Numbered from the stretch's first letter, positions 16,993 to 27,150 are shown. The stretch is DNA of 64,000 nucleotides from Solitalea koreensis (GCF_900182575.1 NZ_FXSZ01000002.1:186001-250000), one strand, 5' to 3'. The notes: generated from the letters alone by a model not told the origin. Numbers and translations are program-made.

Positions 16993-17577
16993 AATTTTGA
17001 TTTAGTGTTTGTGACACTCGATGTTTCACTAAAATACAATTTTACAATAGATATAGGTTGAAAAGATTTTCCATTAAAAAGTCTGTCAAAATTAATTTGA
17101 AAGGCTTTTATTTAAACTATTAAACAACTAAAACTATGAAAGCTGAGTTTTTAACAAGTTTTATCGTTGCCAAATGGGGGTATTTTATGAGCGTCTTTCA
17201 ATGTTATTAAAAGGGTTACACGTTTACTTACCTTGTCGGTGGAATATGTTTAACTCCGACCCTTCAACGAATGACCGTATCTCTCTTGATGATTCCGAAT
17301 CGGTTGGGTTTTGTTATAAACTCAAATTTTGTTTTTAATCTTCTTTAGAAGCCTATAATTTTCGCTGTTGAAATAAAAAAACCTTGCCCAATATTTCGTG
17401 CCGTCAGAATGTTAATAGAGGGCCTTACCTTTGTTTTTTTTCAATAGAAACGCCCCTATGTTTGAAAAAGCGTTAATTGTCCTTTTTTACGATTATTTAA
17501 TTCACTCCAATCTTCATCTGGTTTTTTCAGGAATTTGAACACCGCTCTTTTAAGATAACAACGGTTGACAATTTATT
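16993..17577. other. 585-base gene-free stretch
   Basis: I see no convincing gene here on either strand. The only ATG ORF of note on the plus strand (17139-17213) has 24 codons. The left end must contain the head-GIN promoter (minus strand) and the right end the recQ terminator, but no good hairpin with a T-run is visible. The middle (about 17,200-17,330) is less AT-rich than its flanks and may be the remains of a lost gene. Confidence 0.5.
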
Positions 17578-19485
17578 TTACAAACCATTAACCATTAACC
17601 TTTTCTCGTCGTTCATCATTAATGTTCCATCGTCGATCATTTCGCGAATAATCGGCAACAATTCTTCTTTACGGTAGTTGATTTTCTCCGGAACATCATT
17701 AAGAAAAGGTTGATCGTTTCGTGCTAATTCCATAATCAGCTTGCGAAGTTCAATATGACTAGCACTTTCTTCTTTTTTCCTTCTGTTAATACAAACATCG
17801 CAACTGCCGCATTCATTTATAACAGTTTCTCCAAAGTACTCGCGTAGCATCCGACTCCGACATGTATCTGGCGATGAAGCGTAACGGATTACAGCCTCTA
17901 ATTTTTCTTCTAATAATTCCTTACGATCGCGCAAGTAAACAGCATTGATAAACATACTTTTAGCCTCGGCTCTTGGAGCTAAAAAAGTAATACGCGGTAA
18001 ATCACTTTGAACTAAATAACTAATAATACCTAATTCTTCCAGCTGTTTTAAAAGCAATTGATATTGATCAATAGGCATGTTGCTGCGTTTTGCCAATAAT
18101 CTTTCATCAATTACTACATAGCTGTCGAATAAATTTCCATACGACCTCAGAAGAATTTTAATGGGGATATCAAAACGAGCATTTGCAATCTGGAATTTAT
18201 ATAAGTCTTCATGATTTACAATTAATTTAATTCGCGATGGCATTAATACCCCATCACTCAATGCCAGATAATTGTCTTTTTCCAAAAACTTTAATGAATT
18301 AATTACCTTGATAGCCTGCAAGTTATAACGACTGCAAAGTGCATTGATATCGAAATCATAGGTAATCCCTAATCCGCCACCTACAGCCAATTGTAAATAG
18401 TTCCCTAAAGCTTGATAAGAATTCCTTATATCATTTACATCAGGTAAATTAAGTTCCAATTTTCGTTTTAATTCGTATTTATCAGTTTCACAATAAATTA
18501 ATACGGCATATGACTTTTTACCATCGCGACCTGCCCGACCAGCTTCCTGATAGTATGCTTCTAGATGATCGGGTGGCTCCAAATGAATAACAACACGTAC
18601 ATCGGGTTTGTCAATACCCATACCAAAGGCATTGGTAGCCACCATCACTCTTATTTTGTTTTTGATCCAGGCATCCTGTTTTGTTGAACGAACCGGAGTG
18701 GTTAGTCCTGCATGATAAAAATCTGCTGAAATTTTATTTATCAACAGGAATTTAGCGACATCCTGAGTTTCTTTCCTGCTGCGTACATAAACTATTGCTG
18801 AACCATTAACTTTTCGTAACACATCTAACATTTTCTGATGCTTGTTTTCCTCATACCTAACTACATAAGCTAAATTTTTACGTTCAAAGCTTTGCTGAAA
18901 AATAAGAGGTTGCTTAAAAAGCAGCTTTTCACATATGTCGGATTTTACCGCGGGAGTAGCTGTAGCAGTTACAGCAAGAAAAGTAGTTTTGGGAAGATAT
19001 TCGCGTAATTCTGCAATTTTTAAATAAGAAGGACGAAAATCATAACCCCACTGGGAGATACAATGGGCTTCATCAATAGCAACAAAGCTCACTTTCATTT
19101 TACTTAATCGAGCAAGAAAAAGAGCTGTACCTAAACGCTCAGGAGATACGTACAAAAATTTAATACCTCCATAAATACAAGTATCAAGTGCAATATCTAT
19201 CTCCCGATAACTCATACCTGATATAATGGCAACCGCTTTAATTCCTTTGCGTTGCAAATTCTCCACCTGATCTTTCATAAGAGCAATAAGTGGAGAAATG
19301 ACAATACATATTCCATCCATAACTAAAGCAGGAACTTGAAAACAAATGGATTTTCCTCCTCCGGTTGGCAATAATGCAAGCGTATCATTCCCGTTCAGAA
19401 TAGATTTGATGATCTCTTCTTGCAAAGGTCGAAATGCATCGAAACCCCAGTATTGCTTTAACGTTTGATGAATGGCAGCTGTCAT
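17578..19485 (-). CDS. recQ: ATP-dependent DNA helicase RecQ
   Basis: A 3'-5' DNA helicase used in recombination and repair. I start it at the ATG at 19485 (635 residues). An upstream in-frame ATG at 19518 would lie upstream of and across a TACATTTG promoter element at 19497-19504. Motifs in order: FRPLQEEII (Q-motif region), LLPTGGGKSICFQ (Walker A), VAIDEAHCISQWG (DEAH), YVRSRKET, ATNAFGMGIDKPDVR and QEAGRAGRDG. The zinc-binding part has CRSRMLREYFGE and CGSCDVC, followed by an RQC-like region. There is no obvious C-terminal HRDC domain, so it is a short form. Confidence 0.95.
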   Translation of the reverse strand: MTAAIHQTLKQYWGFDAFRPLQEEIIKSILNGNDTLALLPTGGGKSICFQVPALVMDGICIVISPLIALMKDQVENLQRKGIKAVAIISGMSYREIDIALDTCIYGGIKFLYVSPERLGTALFLARLSKMKVSFVAIDEAHCISQWGYDFRPSYLKIAELREYLPKTTFLAVTATATPAVKSDICEKLLFKQPLIFQQSFERKNLAYVVRYEENKHQKMLDVLRKVNGSAIVYVRSRKETQDVAKFLLINKISADFYHAGLTTPVRSTKQDAWIKNKIRVMVATNAFGMGIDKPDVRVVIHLEPPDHLEAYYQEAGRAGRDGKKSYAVLIYCETDKYELKRKLELNLPDVNDIRNSYQALGNYLQLAVGGGLGITYDFDINALCSRYNLQAIKVINSLKFLEKDNYLALSDGVLMPSRIKLIVNHEDLYKFQIANARFDIPIKILLRSYGNLFDSYVVIDERLLAKRSNMPIDQYQLLLKQLEELGIISYLVQSDLPRITFLAPRAEAKSMFINAVYLRDRKELLEEKLEAVIRYASSPDTCRSRMLREYFGETVINECGSCDVCINRRKKEESASHIELRKLIMELARNDQPFLNDVPEKINYRKEELLPIIREMIDDGTLMMNDEKRLMVNGL

Positions 19486-19496
19486 AATTATCAAGT

Positions 19497-19504
19497 CAAA
19501 TGTA
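19497..19504 (-). promoter_or_regulatory. -7 promoter element of recQ
   Basis: TACATTTG on the minus strand matches TAnnTTTG exactly, 11 bases upstream of the chosen recQ start codon. Transcription would start within a few bases of the ATG, giving a very short leader and ruling out the upstream ATG. Confidence 0.5.
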
Positions 19505-19677
19505 AATGAAAAAGCCAAAAGCAGAAAGACAAAAGGATCATAGAGAACATTTCTAAACAGTCAAAAAACTTTACCTTCTACTTTAAACTTTAAGCTCTCT
19601 ACTTTTTTATTAAATTGCTTTTCATTTTTTAGCTTAACGAGTACATATAATCCCATTCATTTAAATCATACTCTCCA

Positions 19678-21894
19678 ATGAAAAAATTGCTCTTTGCTGC
19701 ATTTTTGATTCTTCAGTTTACCAGCCAACTTTCAGCTCAACATCTTCCCAATCTGAACTTTGAAAAATTGGATACTTTAAAAACCGGTGCACTTGGATGG
19801 GTTGCAACACTTGCAGGTGATATGAATCATGTGAGCATTGATTCCAGCACCGTTCAAAGTGGTATTAATAGTATAAAACTTGAAGGCAATCTTAAAGATG
19901 CAGTTGCCCTGTACTTATATAAACTTCCTGCTAATTTTTTAGGTGATTCAATAAAACTTACCGGATATATAAAAACTGAAAATTTAACTCAAGGTTGGGC
20001 TGGATTATACTTACAAATCAACGGACCCAATGGAACATTGGCGAAAGAAAATATGAGTACTATGGCGGTTTCAGGAACGAATGACTGGCAAGAATATAGT
20101 ATTACGCTTCCACTGGATTTAAAAAGCACTGAAATTGTAATTGGTGGATTATTAAACGGAAAAGGTATAGCTTGGATCGATAATTTTAAACTATTCATTG
20201 ATGGGATACCATTGGCTAAAATTACTAAAGTTCCTGTTTACAAGAAGTTTAAGCCTGTTCAACCTTTCAAGTCATTTTTAACTTTAAAAAATTTAAACAC
20301 TCAGGAAGTATCCAATCTTGCTCTACTGGCTAAAGTATGGGGATTCTTAAAATATCATCACCCTGCTGTTGCTTCAGGCGAAAAGGATTGGGATAAGTCA
20401 TTGTTTGTTCAGATAGACGCTATAAAATCAGCTAAAAATATACAAGAACGAAGTAATCTATTATTGGCTTGGATAAAATCATTGGGAGAAGTTAAGCCTT
20501 GCGATAGCTGCAAAGATGGAAATGCCTTTGTGAAAATGAATCCTGATTTTGCCTGGATGAATGATAAACGATCGGTTTCACCTGAACTTATTGATCAATT
20601 AAACCTTATTCAACGTAATCGTTATCGTGGAACCAATCATTATGTAACAATGGCTAGTGCCGGTAACCCTGACTTTAGCAATGAAAAAATATATACCAAT
20701 GCTGATTTAAGCGACGATGGAGTGCGGATGCTTGGCTTATTTAGATATTGGAATATTATCCAGTATTATTATCCTTATCGATATGCTATTGGACAGGATT
20801 GGAATAAGGTTTTAACGGAGTTTATACCAAAAGTTTCCGGTTCAGTAGATTCGGTTTCATATCAGCTAACTATGCTTCAGCTCATTTCACGGATCAATGA
20901 TAGCCAAGCAAACTTAATATCAGATAAAGTAATAAATAAGCAATTTGGAGAGCGAAATGTGTCTTTTGCTTCTCGGCTTATTGGTAATAAATTGGTTGTT
21001 TCAAAATTTTATATTGATTCACTTGCTCGAATTTGTCCATTACATATTGGGGATGTTATTACAAGGATTGATAGTTCAGAAGTAGATGATAAAATAAAAG
21101 TTTTAGCTCAATATTCATGTGCATCTACCAGATCTGCAGTTAATAGAAATATAGTAGCGGAAATTTTAACAGGGAATACAGCTAATGTTGACATTACTTA
21201 TGAACGTGAAGGCATTACGGCTACCGCAACAATTCAAAGATATCCCTTAAAAACGATTGATTATGGTGTTAAGGAATTAAGTGATTCAAGAAACATCATG
21301 TTTGAATTAATGGGTCCAGAAGTTGGTTATATAAACCTCGAACAGATTGATAAGAATAAAGTACCAGAGATATTTGAAAAATTTAGAAATACCAAAGGCA
21401 TAATAATTGACATAAGGAATCAACCCAAAGAATCCGTGGCCTTAACTCTAAGTAAGCATATAAAGCCCTATTCTACTCCATTTATTCGTTTTACAACTTT
21501 TTCGCTTCAAAAACCTGGAATGTTTGAAGAAGCGGCAACTATTAGCAGTGGTGAAAAAAATCCGGATTACTATAAGGGGAAGGTGGTAATTCTTGTAAAT
21601 GAATTAACACAAGGCCAGGCAGAATATATTACCATGGCGTTGCAATCGGGTCCAAATACAACAGTAATTGGTAGTCAAACAGCAGGAGCGGATGGAAATG
21701 TATCTACTATTATTTTGCCTGGAAATTTAAAAACTTCCTTTTCTGGAATAGGGGTATATTATCCTGATGGTCGTGAAACACAACGTGTGGGAATCATTCC
21801 TGATATTGAGGCCAAACCAACAACGGAAGGATTACGTGCCCATAGAGACGAGGTACTTGAGAGAGCTATTCAGTTTATAAAAACCAATCAATAG
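19678..21894 (+). CDS. S41 (tail-specific/C-terminal) peptidase homologue with altered nucleophile motif
   Basis: A 738-residue exported protein (signal MKKLLFAAFLILQFTSQLSAQ). Residues ~22-185 look like a carbohydrate-binding-type beta-sandwich (LPNLNFEKLDTLKTGALGW, IAWIDNFKLFIDG). A helical N-terminal S41 region follows (LAKVWGFLKYHHPAV), then a PDZ-like segment (PLHIGDVITRIDSSEVDD) and the S41 core. Where homologues usually read TQSQAE, with the nucleophilic Ser, this protein reads TQGQAE (Gly646, codon GGC). The following VIGSQTAGADGNVS and GVYYPDGRETQRVGIIPDI are well conserved. It may therefore be a non-catalytic binding protein. It stands alone, with no clear terminator behind it. Confidence 0.88.
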   Translation: MKKLLFAAFLILQFTSQLSAQHLPNLNFEKLDTLKTGALGWVATLAGDMNHVSIDSSTVQSGINSIKLEGNLKDAVALYLYKLPANFLGDSIKLTGYIKTENLTQGWAGLYLQINGPNGTLAKENMSTMAVSGTNDWQEYSITLPLDLKSTEIVIGGLLNGKGIAWIDNFKLFIDGIPLAKITKVPVYKKFKPVQPFKSFLTLKNLNTQEVSNLALLAKVWGFLKYHHPAVASGEKDWDKSLFVQIDAIKSAKNIQERSNLLLAWIKSLGEVKPCDSCKDGNAFVKMNPDFAWMNDKRSVSPELIDQLNLIQRNRYRGTNHYVTMASAGNPDFSNEKIYTNADLSDDGVRMLGLFRYWNIIQYYYPYRYAIGQDWNKVLTEFIPKVSGSVDSVSYQLTMLQLISRINDSQANLISDKVINKQFGERNVSFASRLIGNKLVVSKFYIDSLARICPLHIGDVITRIDSSEVDDKIKVLAQYSCASTRSAVNRNIVAEILTGNTANVDITYEREGITATATIQRYPLKTIDYGVKELSDSRNIMFELMGPEVGYINLEQIDKNKVPEIFEKFRNTKGIIIDIRNQPKESVALTLSKHIKPYSTPFIRFTTFSLQKPGMFEEAATISSGEKNPDYYKGKVVILVNELTQGQAEYITMALQSGPNTTVIGSQTAGADGNVSTIILPGNLKTSFSGIGVYYPDGRETQRVGIIPDIEAKPTTEGLRAHRDEVLERAIQFIKTNQ

Positions 21895-22030
21895 GTATAC
21901 ATATTGAGTATATCTATTTGATTTATATGGTATTGAAAATAATTTTTATTAAAAAATAGAGTTTAATTGTGTGTGAGTTAAGATGAATTAGCTAACTTAT
22001 ATCTGTATTTTTTGATAGAAAAGAAGGAAT

Positions 22031-24205
22031 ATGGATACATCAAAAACCGTAATTGTCTCAAACCGATTACCTGTAAAAGTTAGTTTTATTGGCGAAAAGA
22101 TAGTATACCATAATAGCGAAGGTGGATTAGCAACTGGTTTAGGAAGCATTTTCAAAGGCCACAAAGGCCTCTGGATTGGCTGGCCGGGCGCAATAATAGA
22201 TGAAGGAATAAAAGATAAGATTATCGAGGATTTATGCTTACAAAGGTTAGTTCCGGTTTTTCTTACCGATGACGAGATTAACAAATTTTACGAAGGTTTC
22301 TCAAATGAAACATTGTGGCCTCTCTTCCATTATTTTTCTACTTATGCTAAATACAACAAAGAGTATTGGGAAAGTTATAAGAGCGTAAATCAGAAATATG
22401 CAGATGAAATTTTAAAAGTGCTCAATCCGGGTGACCGACTTTGGGTACATGATTACCAGTTGATGCTCGTTCCTCAATTAATTCAGGAGAAATTGCCTGA
22501 TGTATCCATCGGTTTTTTTCTCCACATCCCCTTTCCTTCATATGAAATATTCAGACTTATTCCTTGGCGTGATGAAATACTAAATGGCCTTGTAGGCGCC
22601 GATTTAATTGGTTTTCATACGTATGATTATTCAAAACACTTTCTTAATTCATGCCAGCGAATTTTAGGATTTCAATCATTCTCCAATCAATTAATCGTTA
22701 ATGACAGACCTGTTTTAGTAGATGCTTTTCCGATCAGTATTGACTATCAGAAATTTCATAACCTGGCCGCTAACAGGGTATTACGTCAACATGAAAAAAC
22801 ACTAATCGAACGCAAGGGTAAATCCAAATTGATGATTTCAGTTGACCGTTTGGATTATAGCAAAGGTATTTTGAATCGCTTGATGGCATTTGAACAATTA
22901 CTAGAACAGCATCCAGAATACATAGAAAAAGTGATTTTTTTACAATTGGTAGTACCCTCTCGTGATACAGTAGAACATTATAAAGATCTGAAAGAGCAAA
23001 TTGATCAAAAGGTTAGTAATATAAACGCTCGCTATTCTACCATGACCTGGCAACCTATTTATTATTTCTACAGATCATTCTCACAAGAAATGTTGTCGGC
23101 GATTTACAAAACAGCCGATATAGCATTAGTGACACCCATGCGAGATGGTATGAACTTGGTGAGTAAAGAATATGTAGCTAGTCGAATAAAACATAAAGGA
23201 GTTTTGGTTCTAAGTGAAATGGCCGGTGCATCTAAAGAGCTTTCGGACGCAATAATTATTAACCCTAACGATATTGACTGTTTTACAAAGGCTATCGTTA
23301 CAGCTTTAAAAATGCCGGTTGATGAACAGATCCGCCGAATGACATCCATGCAGCAAATCGTCTCAAAGTTTAATGTGTATCATTGGGTTAGGATATTTAT
23401 GAAGCGGTTGGAAGAAGTAAAAACATTACAGCGTCAACTTTCAACTCGTGAGGTAACTAATCAAATTATGGAAATGGTCGCTGATCGTTATAATCGCACC
23501 GAAAAACGTTTATTGTTTTTGGATTATGATGGAACCTTAGTTGAATTTAATTATAATCCTCTACTGGCAAAACCTGATTCCTCATTACTTCAATTAATAA
23601 GTGAGTTAGCCAAGGATAAAAAAAATACCGTTATTTTAATCAGTGGTAGAAAATATGAAACACTTGATGAATGGTTTGGCTTAATGCCTATTCATATTGT
23701 AGCTGAACATGGTGCATGGATCAAACAATTTGGCAAAGATTGGAAACACATTGAAGTAGATACTTCTTGGAAAAATGAATTGGCTAATATCATGCTATCT
23801 CTTGATGAGCGAACACCCGGCTCATTTATTGAAGAAAAAACGTATTCATTAGCTTGGCATTATCGTAAAGTAGAAGAAGGTTTGGGGGAATTAAGATCAA
23901 AGGAACTGGTTGAAAACTTAAAATACTTTGTTGCAGATAAAGGTTTGCAGGTTTTACAAGGAAATAAAGTAATTGAGGTAAAAAGCGTTGAAGTCAATAA
24001 AGGCAAAGCTGCCAAAAAATGGCTCGATCATGCTGATTATGATTTCATATTAGCAGTGGGTGATGATTATACTGATGAGGATACATTTAAAGCGATGCCT
24101 AAAAATGCAGTAAATATCAAGGTCGGCTCGAGTAGTTCAGCCGCAGACTTTTTCTTACATTCACCTTATCAGGTGCGCGTATTATTGAAACGCTTAATTG
24201 AATAA
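22031..24205 (+). CDS. otsAB: Fused trehalose-6-phosphate synthase/phosphatase
   Basis: A 724-residue two-domain enzyme. Residues 1-~470 are a GT20 trehalose-6-phosphate synthase (VIVSNRLPVKV, GGLATGLGS, LWVHDYQLMLVPQ, DRLDYSKGILNRL, TPMRDGMNLVSKEYVA), using UDP-glucose and glucose-6-phosphate. Residues ~485-724 are a HAD-type trehalose-6-phosphate phosphatase with FLDYDGTLVEF, VILISGRK, GAWIKQ and VGDDYTDEDTF. The fusion makes trehalose in two steps from one protein, as in many Bacteroidota. It converges on a GH15 gene 33 bases away, so synthesis and a possible hydrolase of a glucoside sit side by side. Trehalose protects against osmotic and drying stress. Confidence 0.95.
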   Translation: MDTSKTVIVSNRLPVKVSFIGEKIVYHNSEGGLATGLGSIFKGHKGLWIGWPGAIIDEGIKDKIIEDLCLQRLVPVFLTDDEINKFYEGFSNETLWPLFHYFSTYAKYNKEYWESYKSVNQKYADEILKVLNPGDRLWVHDYQLMLVPQLIQEKLPDVSIGFFLHIPFPSYEIFRLIPWRDEILNGLVGADLIGFHTYDYSKHFLNSCQRILGFQSFSNQLIVNDRPVLVDAFPISIDYQKFHNLAANRVLRQHEKTLIERKGKSKLMISVDRLDYSKGILNRLMAFEQLLEQHPEYIEKVIFLQLVVPSRDTVEHYKDLKEQIDQKVSNINARYSTMTWQPIYYFYRSFSQEMLSAIYKTADIALVTPMRDGMNLVSKEYVASRIKHKGVLVLSEMAGASKELSDAIIINPNDIDCFTKAIVTALKMPVDEQIRRMTSMQQIVSKFNVYHWVRIFMKRLEEVKTLQRQLSTREVTNQIMEMVADRYNRTEKRLLFLDYDGTLVEFNYNPLLAKPDSSLLQLISELAKDKKNTVILISGRKYETLDEWFGLMPIHIVAEHGAWIKQFGKDWKHIEVDTSWKNELANIMLSLDERTPGSFIEEKTYSLAWHYRKVEEGLGELRSKELVENLKYFVADKGLQVLQGNKVIEVKSVEVNKGKAAKKWLDHADYDFILAVGDDYTDEDTFKAMPKNAVNIKVGSSSSAADFFLHSPYQVRVLLKRLIE

Positions 24206-24238
24206 AAGTAGAATTGAAAAATGGCATGAACACTCAGC

Positions 24239-26017
24239 CTATATAAAATCGGGCCGGTCAATTTTTTTAGCAATGCGGTATGCCGCATTCATTAATCCAA
24301 CATGACTATATGCCTGTGGAAAATTTCCCCACTGGCTACCATTTCCTGAATGTACATCTTCACTCAACAACCCAAGATGATTAGTATATTTCAGTAATTG
24401 TTCAAACTGCAACACTGCTTCGTCAACTCTACCTACGCAAGCCAAAGCTTCAACATGCCAAAATGCGGTTATTAGGAACGTAGTTTCCGGTTTTCCAAAA
24501 TCATCAGTATGTAAATAGCGATAAAATAACCCTCCTGGAGCTTTCAGTTCGGCCTCAACTGCTTCCAAGTGAAGGCGAGCTTTCTCACTCCGTGGATCCA
24601 GGTAATTCATTACAATCAATTGCAAAGTACTTGCATCCAAATGAGAACTACCTACAGCCTGAGTGTACACTTTTCTTTCAGAATCATAACACGCTTCAAT
24701 ATGTTTTGAAGCTCGCTCACTAAGCGTTCTTGCCATTTCTTCAAGATGAAAATTTTTGATGTGTTTCGCAATTTTTATGGCGGCCTGACATCCTGCCCAT
24801 TGAAATAGATTAGTGTAGCAATGTAGTTGTGTTAAATTTCTGAACTCCCATATTCCAGCATCGGGTTCATCAATTGTTTGTTCTATCCTTTTAAGAACGC
24901 GCTCCAACCAACCAGACGAATCCTGTCGTTCTGTATAAGTAAAACGTTTATCGGTATATAGGCGTAAAATTGATAACAATACCTGGCCGTACACATCGTT
25001 TTGCACATGTTCAGAAGCTTGATTTCCAATGCGAACCGGCCTGTTATTTAGATATCCCTTCAAGTCAATGATTTTTTCAGTTAGATCTGCATCGCCAGTG
25101 ATACTGTATAAAGGCTGAAGACGCTCCTTTGCACTGGCCGCAATATTAGCGATGAAATGAAAATAATGTTCCATTTCTTCAAAGTGACCGATATTGTTAA
25201 AGGCCTGAAGTATATAATAAGCATCACGAAGCCAACAAAAACGATAATCCCAATTACGGCCACTTTGATCAAACTCAGGTAAACTGGTGGTGCTGGCGGC
25301 TATGATAGCACCTGTGTCTTCAAACTGGTGTATTTTCAAAGCTAGCGAGGAGCGAATTACCTGCTCTTGATACATATTCCCTATAGTGGTATTTTTTATC
25401 CATTGTTGCCAGTAATTAACCGTCTTATGCTGAAATTCTTCGCAAGTACTAACCAAAGGTGCTTCAAATGGGTTACCATAAGTTAGTACCAAATATTTAG
25501 TTTCATTCAATACCGTGTATTTACCTTCAATAATATGGCTCAAAGAAAAATTGGTGGTTAAACGAATAGGGTTTTCGAGTCCATAGTACTGCAAGTGGTT
25601 ACTACCGCTGTAAAGATTTAGTTCGGCTTCACCGTAATCTTGGGTTGGGCGACAGGTTATTTTTACACGCGGATTACCAGACATTACTAACACCTTCCGT
25701 ACCAGCATCAATGGTCTAAAATAACGGTCGTACTGATAAAAGCGAGGGGCAAAATCAATGATTCGATAAATGCCTTCCATACACTCCACTTCTGTGCAAA
25801 GAATATTGGTATTTTCTATATAAAATTGACGGGATGAGAACTCTCCTTCAGGCAATATGGTGAACTCTCCTCCTTTGTTTTCATCCAATAAACTACCAAA
25901 TACAAAGCTGCTGTCGAAGCGAGGCCAGCAAAGCCAAGAAATATCTGTGTTTTTGTTTACATGGGCTATAAACGCACAATTACCAATTATACCTGATTCA
26001 TAGATATGAGTTTGCAT
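24239..26017 (-). CDS. GH15 family glucoamylase/trehalase-like enzyme
   Basis: A 592-residue cytoplasmic (no signal peptide) glycoside hydrolase family 15 protein. The N-terminal beta-sandwich begins YESGIIGNCAFIAHVNKNTDISWLCWPRFDS, typical of the bacterial GH15 group. The (alpha/alpha)6 barrel carries the signature NWDYRFCWLRDAYY (~residues 249-262). The C-terminal region has LLSEDVHSGNGSQWGNFPQAYSHVGLMNAA, with the conserved acidic residues around Ser-Glu-Asp. GH15 includes glucoamylases, glucodextranases and, in actinobacteria and archaea, trehalases. Its position facing the trehalose synthase gene makes trehalase or a glucan hydrolase equally plausible. Sequence alone does not settle the substrate. 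Confidence 0.88.
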   Translation of the reverse strand: MQTHIYESGIIGNCAFIAHVNKNTDISWLCWPRFDSSFVFGSLLDENKGGEFTILPEGEFSSRQFYIENTNILCTEVECMEGIYRIIDFAPRFYQYDRYFRPLMLVRKVLVMSGNPRVKITCRPTQDYGEAELNLYSGSNHLQYYGLENPIRLTTNFSLSHIIEGKYTVLNETKYLVLTYGNPFEAPLVSTCEEFQHKTVNYWQQWIKNTTIGNMYQEQVIRSSLALKIHQFEDTGAIIAASTTSLPEFDQSGRNWDYRFCWLRDAYYILQAFNNIGHFEEMEHYFHFIANIAASAKERLQPLYSITGDADLTEKIIDLKGYLNNRPVRIGNQASEHVQNDVYGQVLLSILRLYTDKRFTYTERQDSSGWLERVLKRIEQTIDEPDAGIWEFRNLTQLHCYTNLFQWAGCQAAIKIAKHIKNFHLEEMARTLSERASKHIEACYDSERKVYTQAVGSSHLDASTLQLIVMNYLDPRSEKARLHLEAVEAELKAPGGLFYRYLHTDDFGKPETTFLITAFWHVEALACVGRVDEAVLQFEQLLKYTNHLGLLSEDVHSGNGSQWGNFPQAYSHVGLMNAAYRIAKKIDRPDFI

Positions 26018-26354
26018 AGGCCAATTTGTTAAGAGTTATTGGTTAATAGAAAATAACTAATAATGGCAATCAAAAGCTCTTAAATCTAAAAAAACAGAAG
26101 CTTACTTAGATTGACAACTTATTGATAATAAGATATATAAATATACAGGAAAGTAAGTTTACATTATCATCTCAAATGGCTACTAAGCAATCATAGATTT
26201 TTTATTTCAACTTATTGATAAATAAATATGAATAACAACGTTTATTATAACTATAAATTGCCAACAATAATTTAAATCGAAGCCTGGTGTTGAATAATGA
26301 ATTGTTCTTCAACAGGAAATTTCTGCAATGTCGGAAGCGGCAAAATTTTGAAAC
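26018..26354. other. 337-base AT-rich gene-free stretch
   Basis: No gene is visible. It must hold the GH15 promoter (minus strand) and end the upstream oxidoreductase transcript. The 14-base sequence CAACTTATTGATAA occurs twice in the same orientation, at 26115-26128 and 26208-26221, each followed by similar A/T-rich bases; this could be chance or a pair of protein-binding sites. Confidence 0.4.
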
Positions 26355-27026
26355 CTATTCTTTTTCAAAGGTAATGGTTTCCAGATTTGCTCCCAAACTT
26401 ATCAAGGCCTCTGAAACATCATGCACAAAACTTGGAGGACCGCAGACATAAAAGTCCTGTCCGAAGTTTCTAATATTTTCGATTAAAAATCTCCTGTCAA
26501 TTTTGTTTTCCATAAATCCAACTACATTTTCTCTTGTCAGCACATTATGATAGTTATCTCCTAGGAGTCTGGTTAATTCTTCATAAAGAAAAATATCATC
26601 AGCTGTTTTATTTGAAAAATAAAGTTGATTTCCTGATAGAGCCTGTTCTTTATAAAGTTCTCGGAAAATGGCGATAAACGGGGTAATTCCTGCACCTCCG
26701 GCCAAAAACACGCCTGGTTTTTTGTACTGAATAGTACCCCAGGGGTCTCTTATTATTAATTCATTACCTGAATTAAGTTTACCTAATTCTTTAGTAATAC
26801 CGTCATGATCATTATAAATTTTTATAATAAATTGGAGAAAGGGCCATTCGTTTATACTGGTAAATGTAAAAGGTGCTTCTCTATCGCGCCAACCATCTAA
26901 ATTAATAGAAACCATCGTGGCCTGTCCAGGAATAAATGAATAATTTTTAGGTTTCTCAACGATAAATCTTTTTACGTTATAATTGATGTAATCGGCTTCT
27001 AGGATTTTAACGATATGTTCTTCCAT
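26355..27026 (-). CDS. Ferredoxin/flavodoxin-NADP reductase-like FAD oxidoreductase
   Basis: A 223-residue single-chain reductase without a fused ferredoxin. The FAD-binding barrel has DREAPFTFTSI (flavin-binding Arg-x-x-x-Thr/Ser type motif, ~52-62). The nucleotide-binding half has FLAGGAGITPFIAIF (~104-118), LYFSNKTADDIFL and YVCGPPSFVHDV near the C-terminus. It lacks an obvious aromatic C-terminal tail and ends FEKE. It should pass electrons between NAD(P)H and a small carrier such as ferredoxin or flavodoxin; the partner is not in the neighbourhood. Single gene, flanked by the argS terminator upstream. Confidence 0.85.
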   Translation of the reverse strand: MEEHIVKILEADYINYNVKRFIVEKPKNYSFIPGQATMVSINLDGWRDREAPFTFTSINEWPFLQFIIKIYNDHDGITKELGKLNSGNELIIRDPWGTIQYKKPGVFLAGGAGITPFIAIFRELYKEQALSGNQLYFSNKTADDIFLYEELTRLLGDNYHNVLTRENVVGFMENKIDRRFLIENIRNFGQDFYVCGPPSFVHDVSEALISLGANLETITFEKE

Positions 27027-27150
27027 TTCAGCTTAATTTAAGATGTTCATGCTTTCTAAATTTAATTAATTGCAACATCAAATTACAGAATTTCAATAGT
27101 CATTTAAATATATAGTATATAAGCTGAAATTTTCTACCTGCCGTTTAAGC

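Noticed and set aside
17139..17213. 24-codon ORF starting ATG AAA GCT in the gap before recQ
   Set aside because: Too short, no start context or homology; such frames are expected by chance.
26115..26221. Two copies of CAACTTATTGATAA as an operator pair
   Set aside because: Spacing of 93 bases and the AT-rich context make chance likely; kept only as a note in the gap description.
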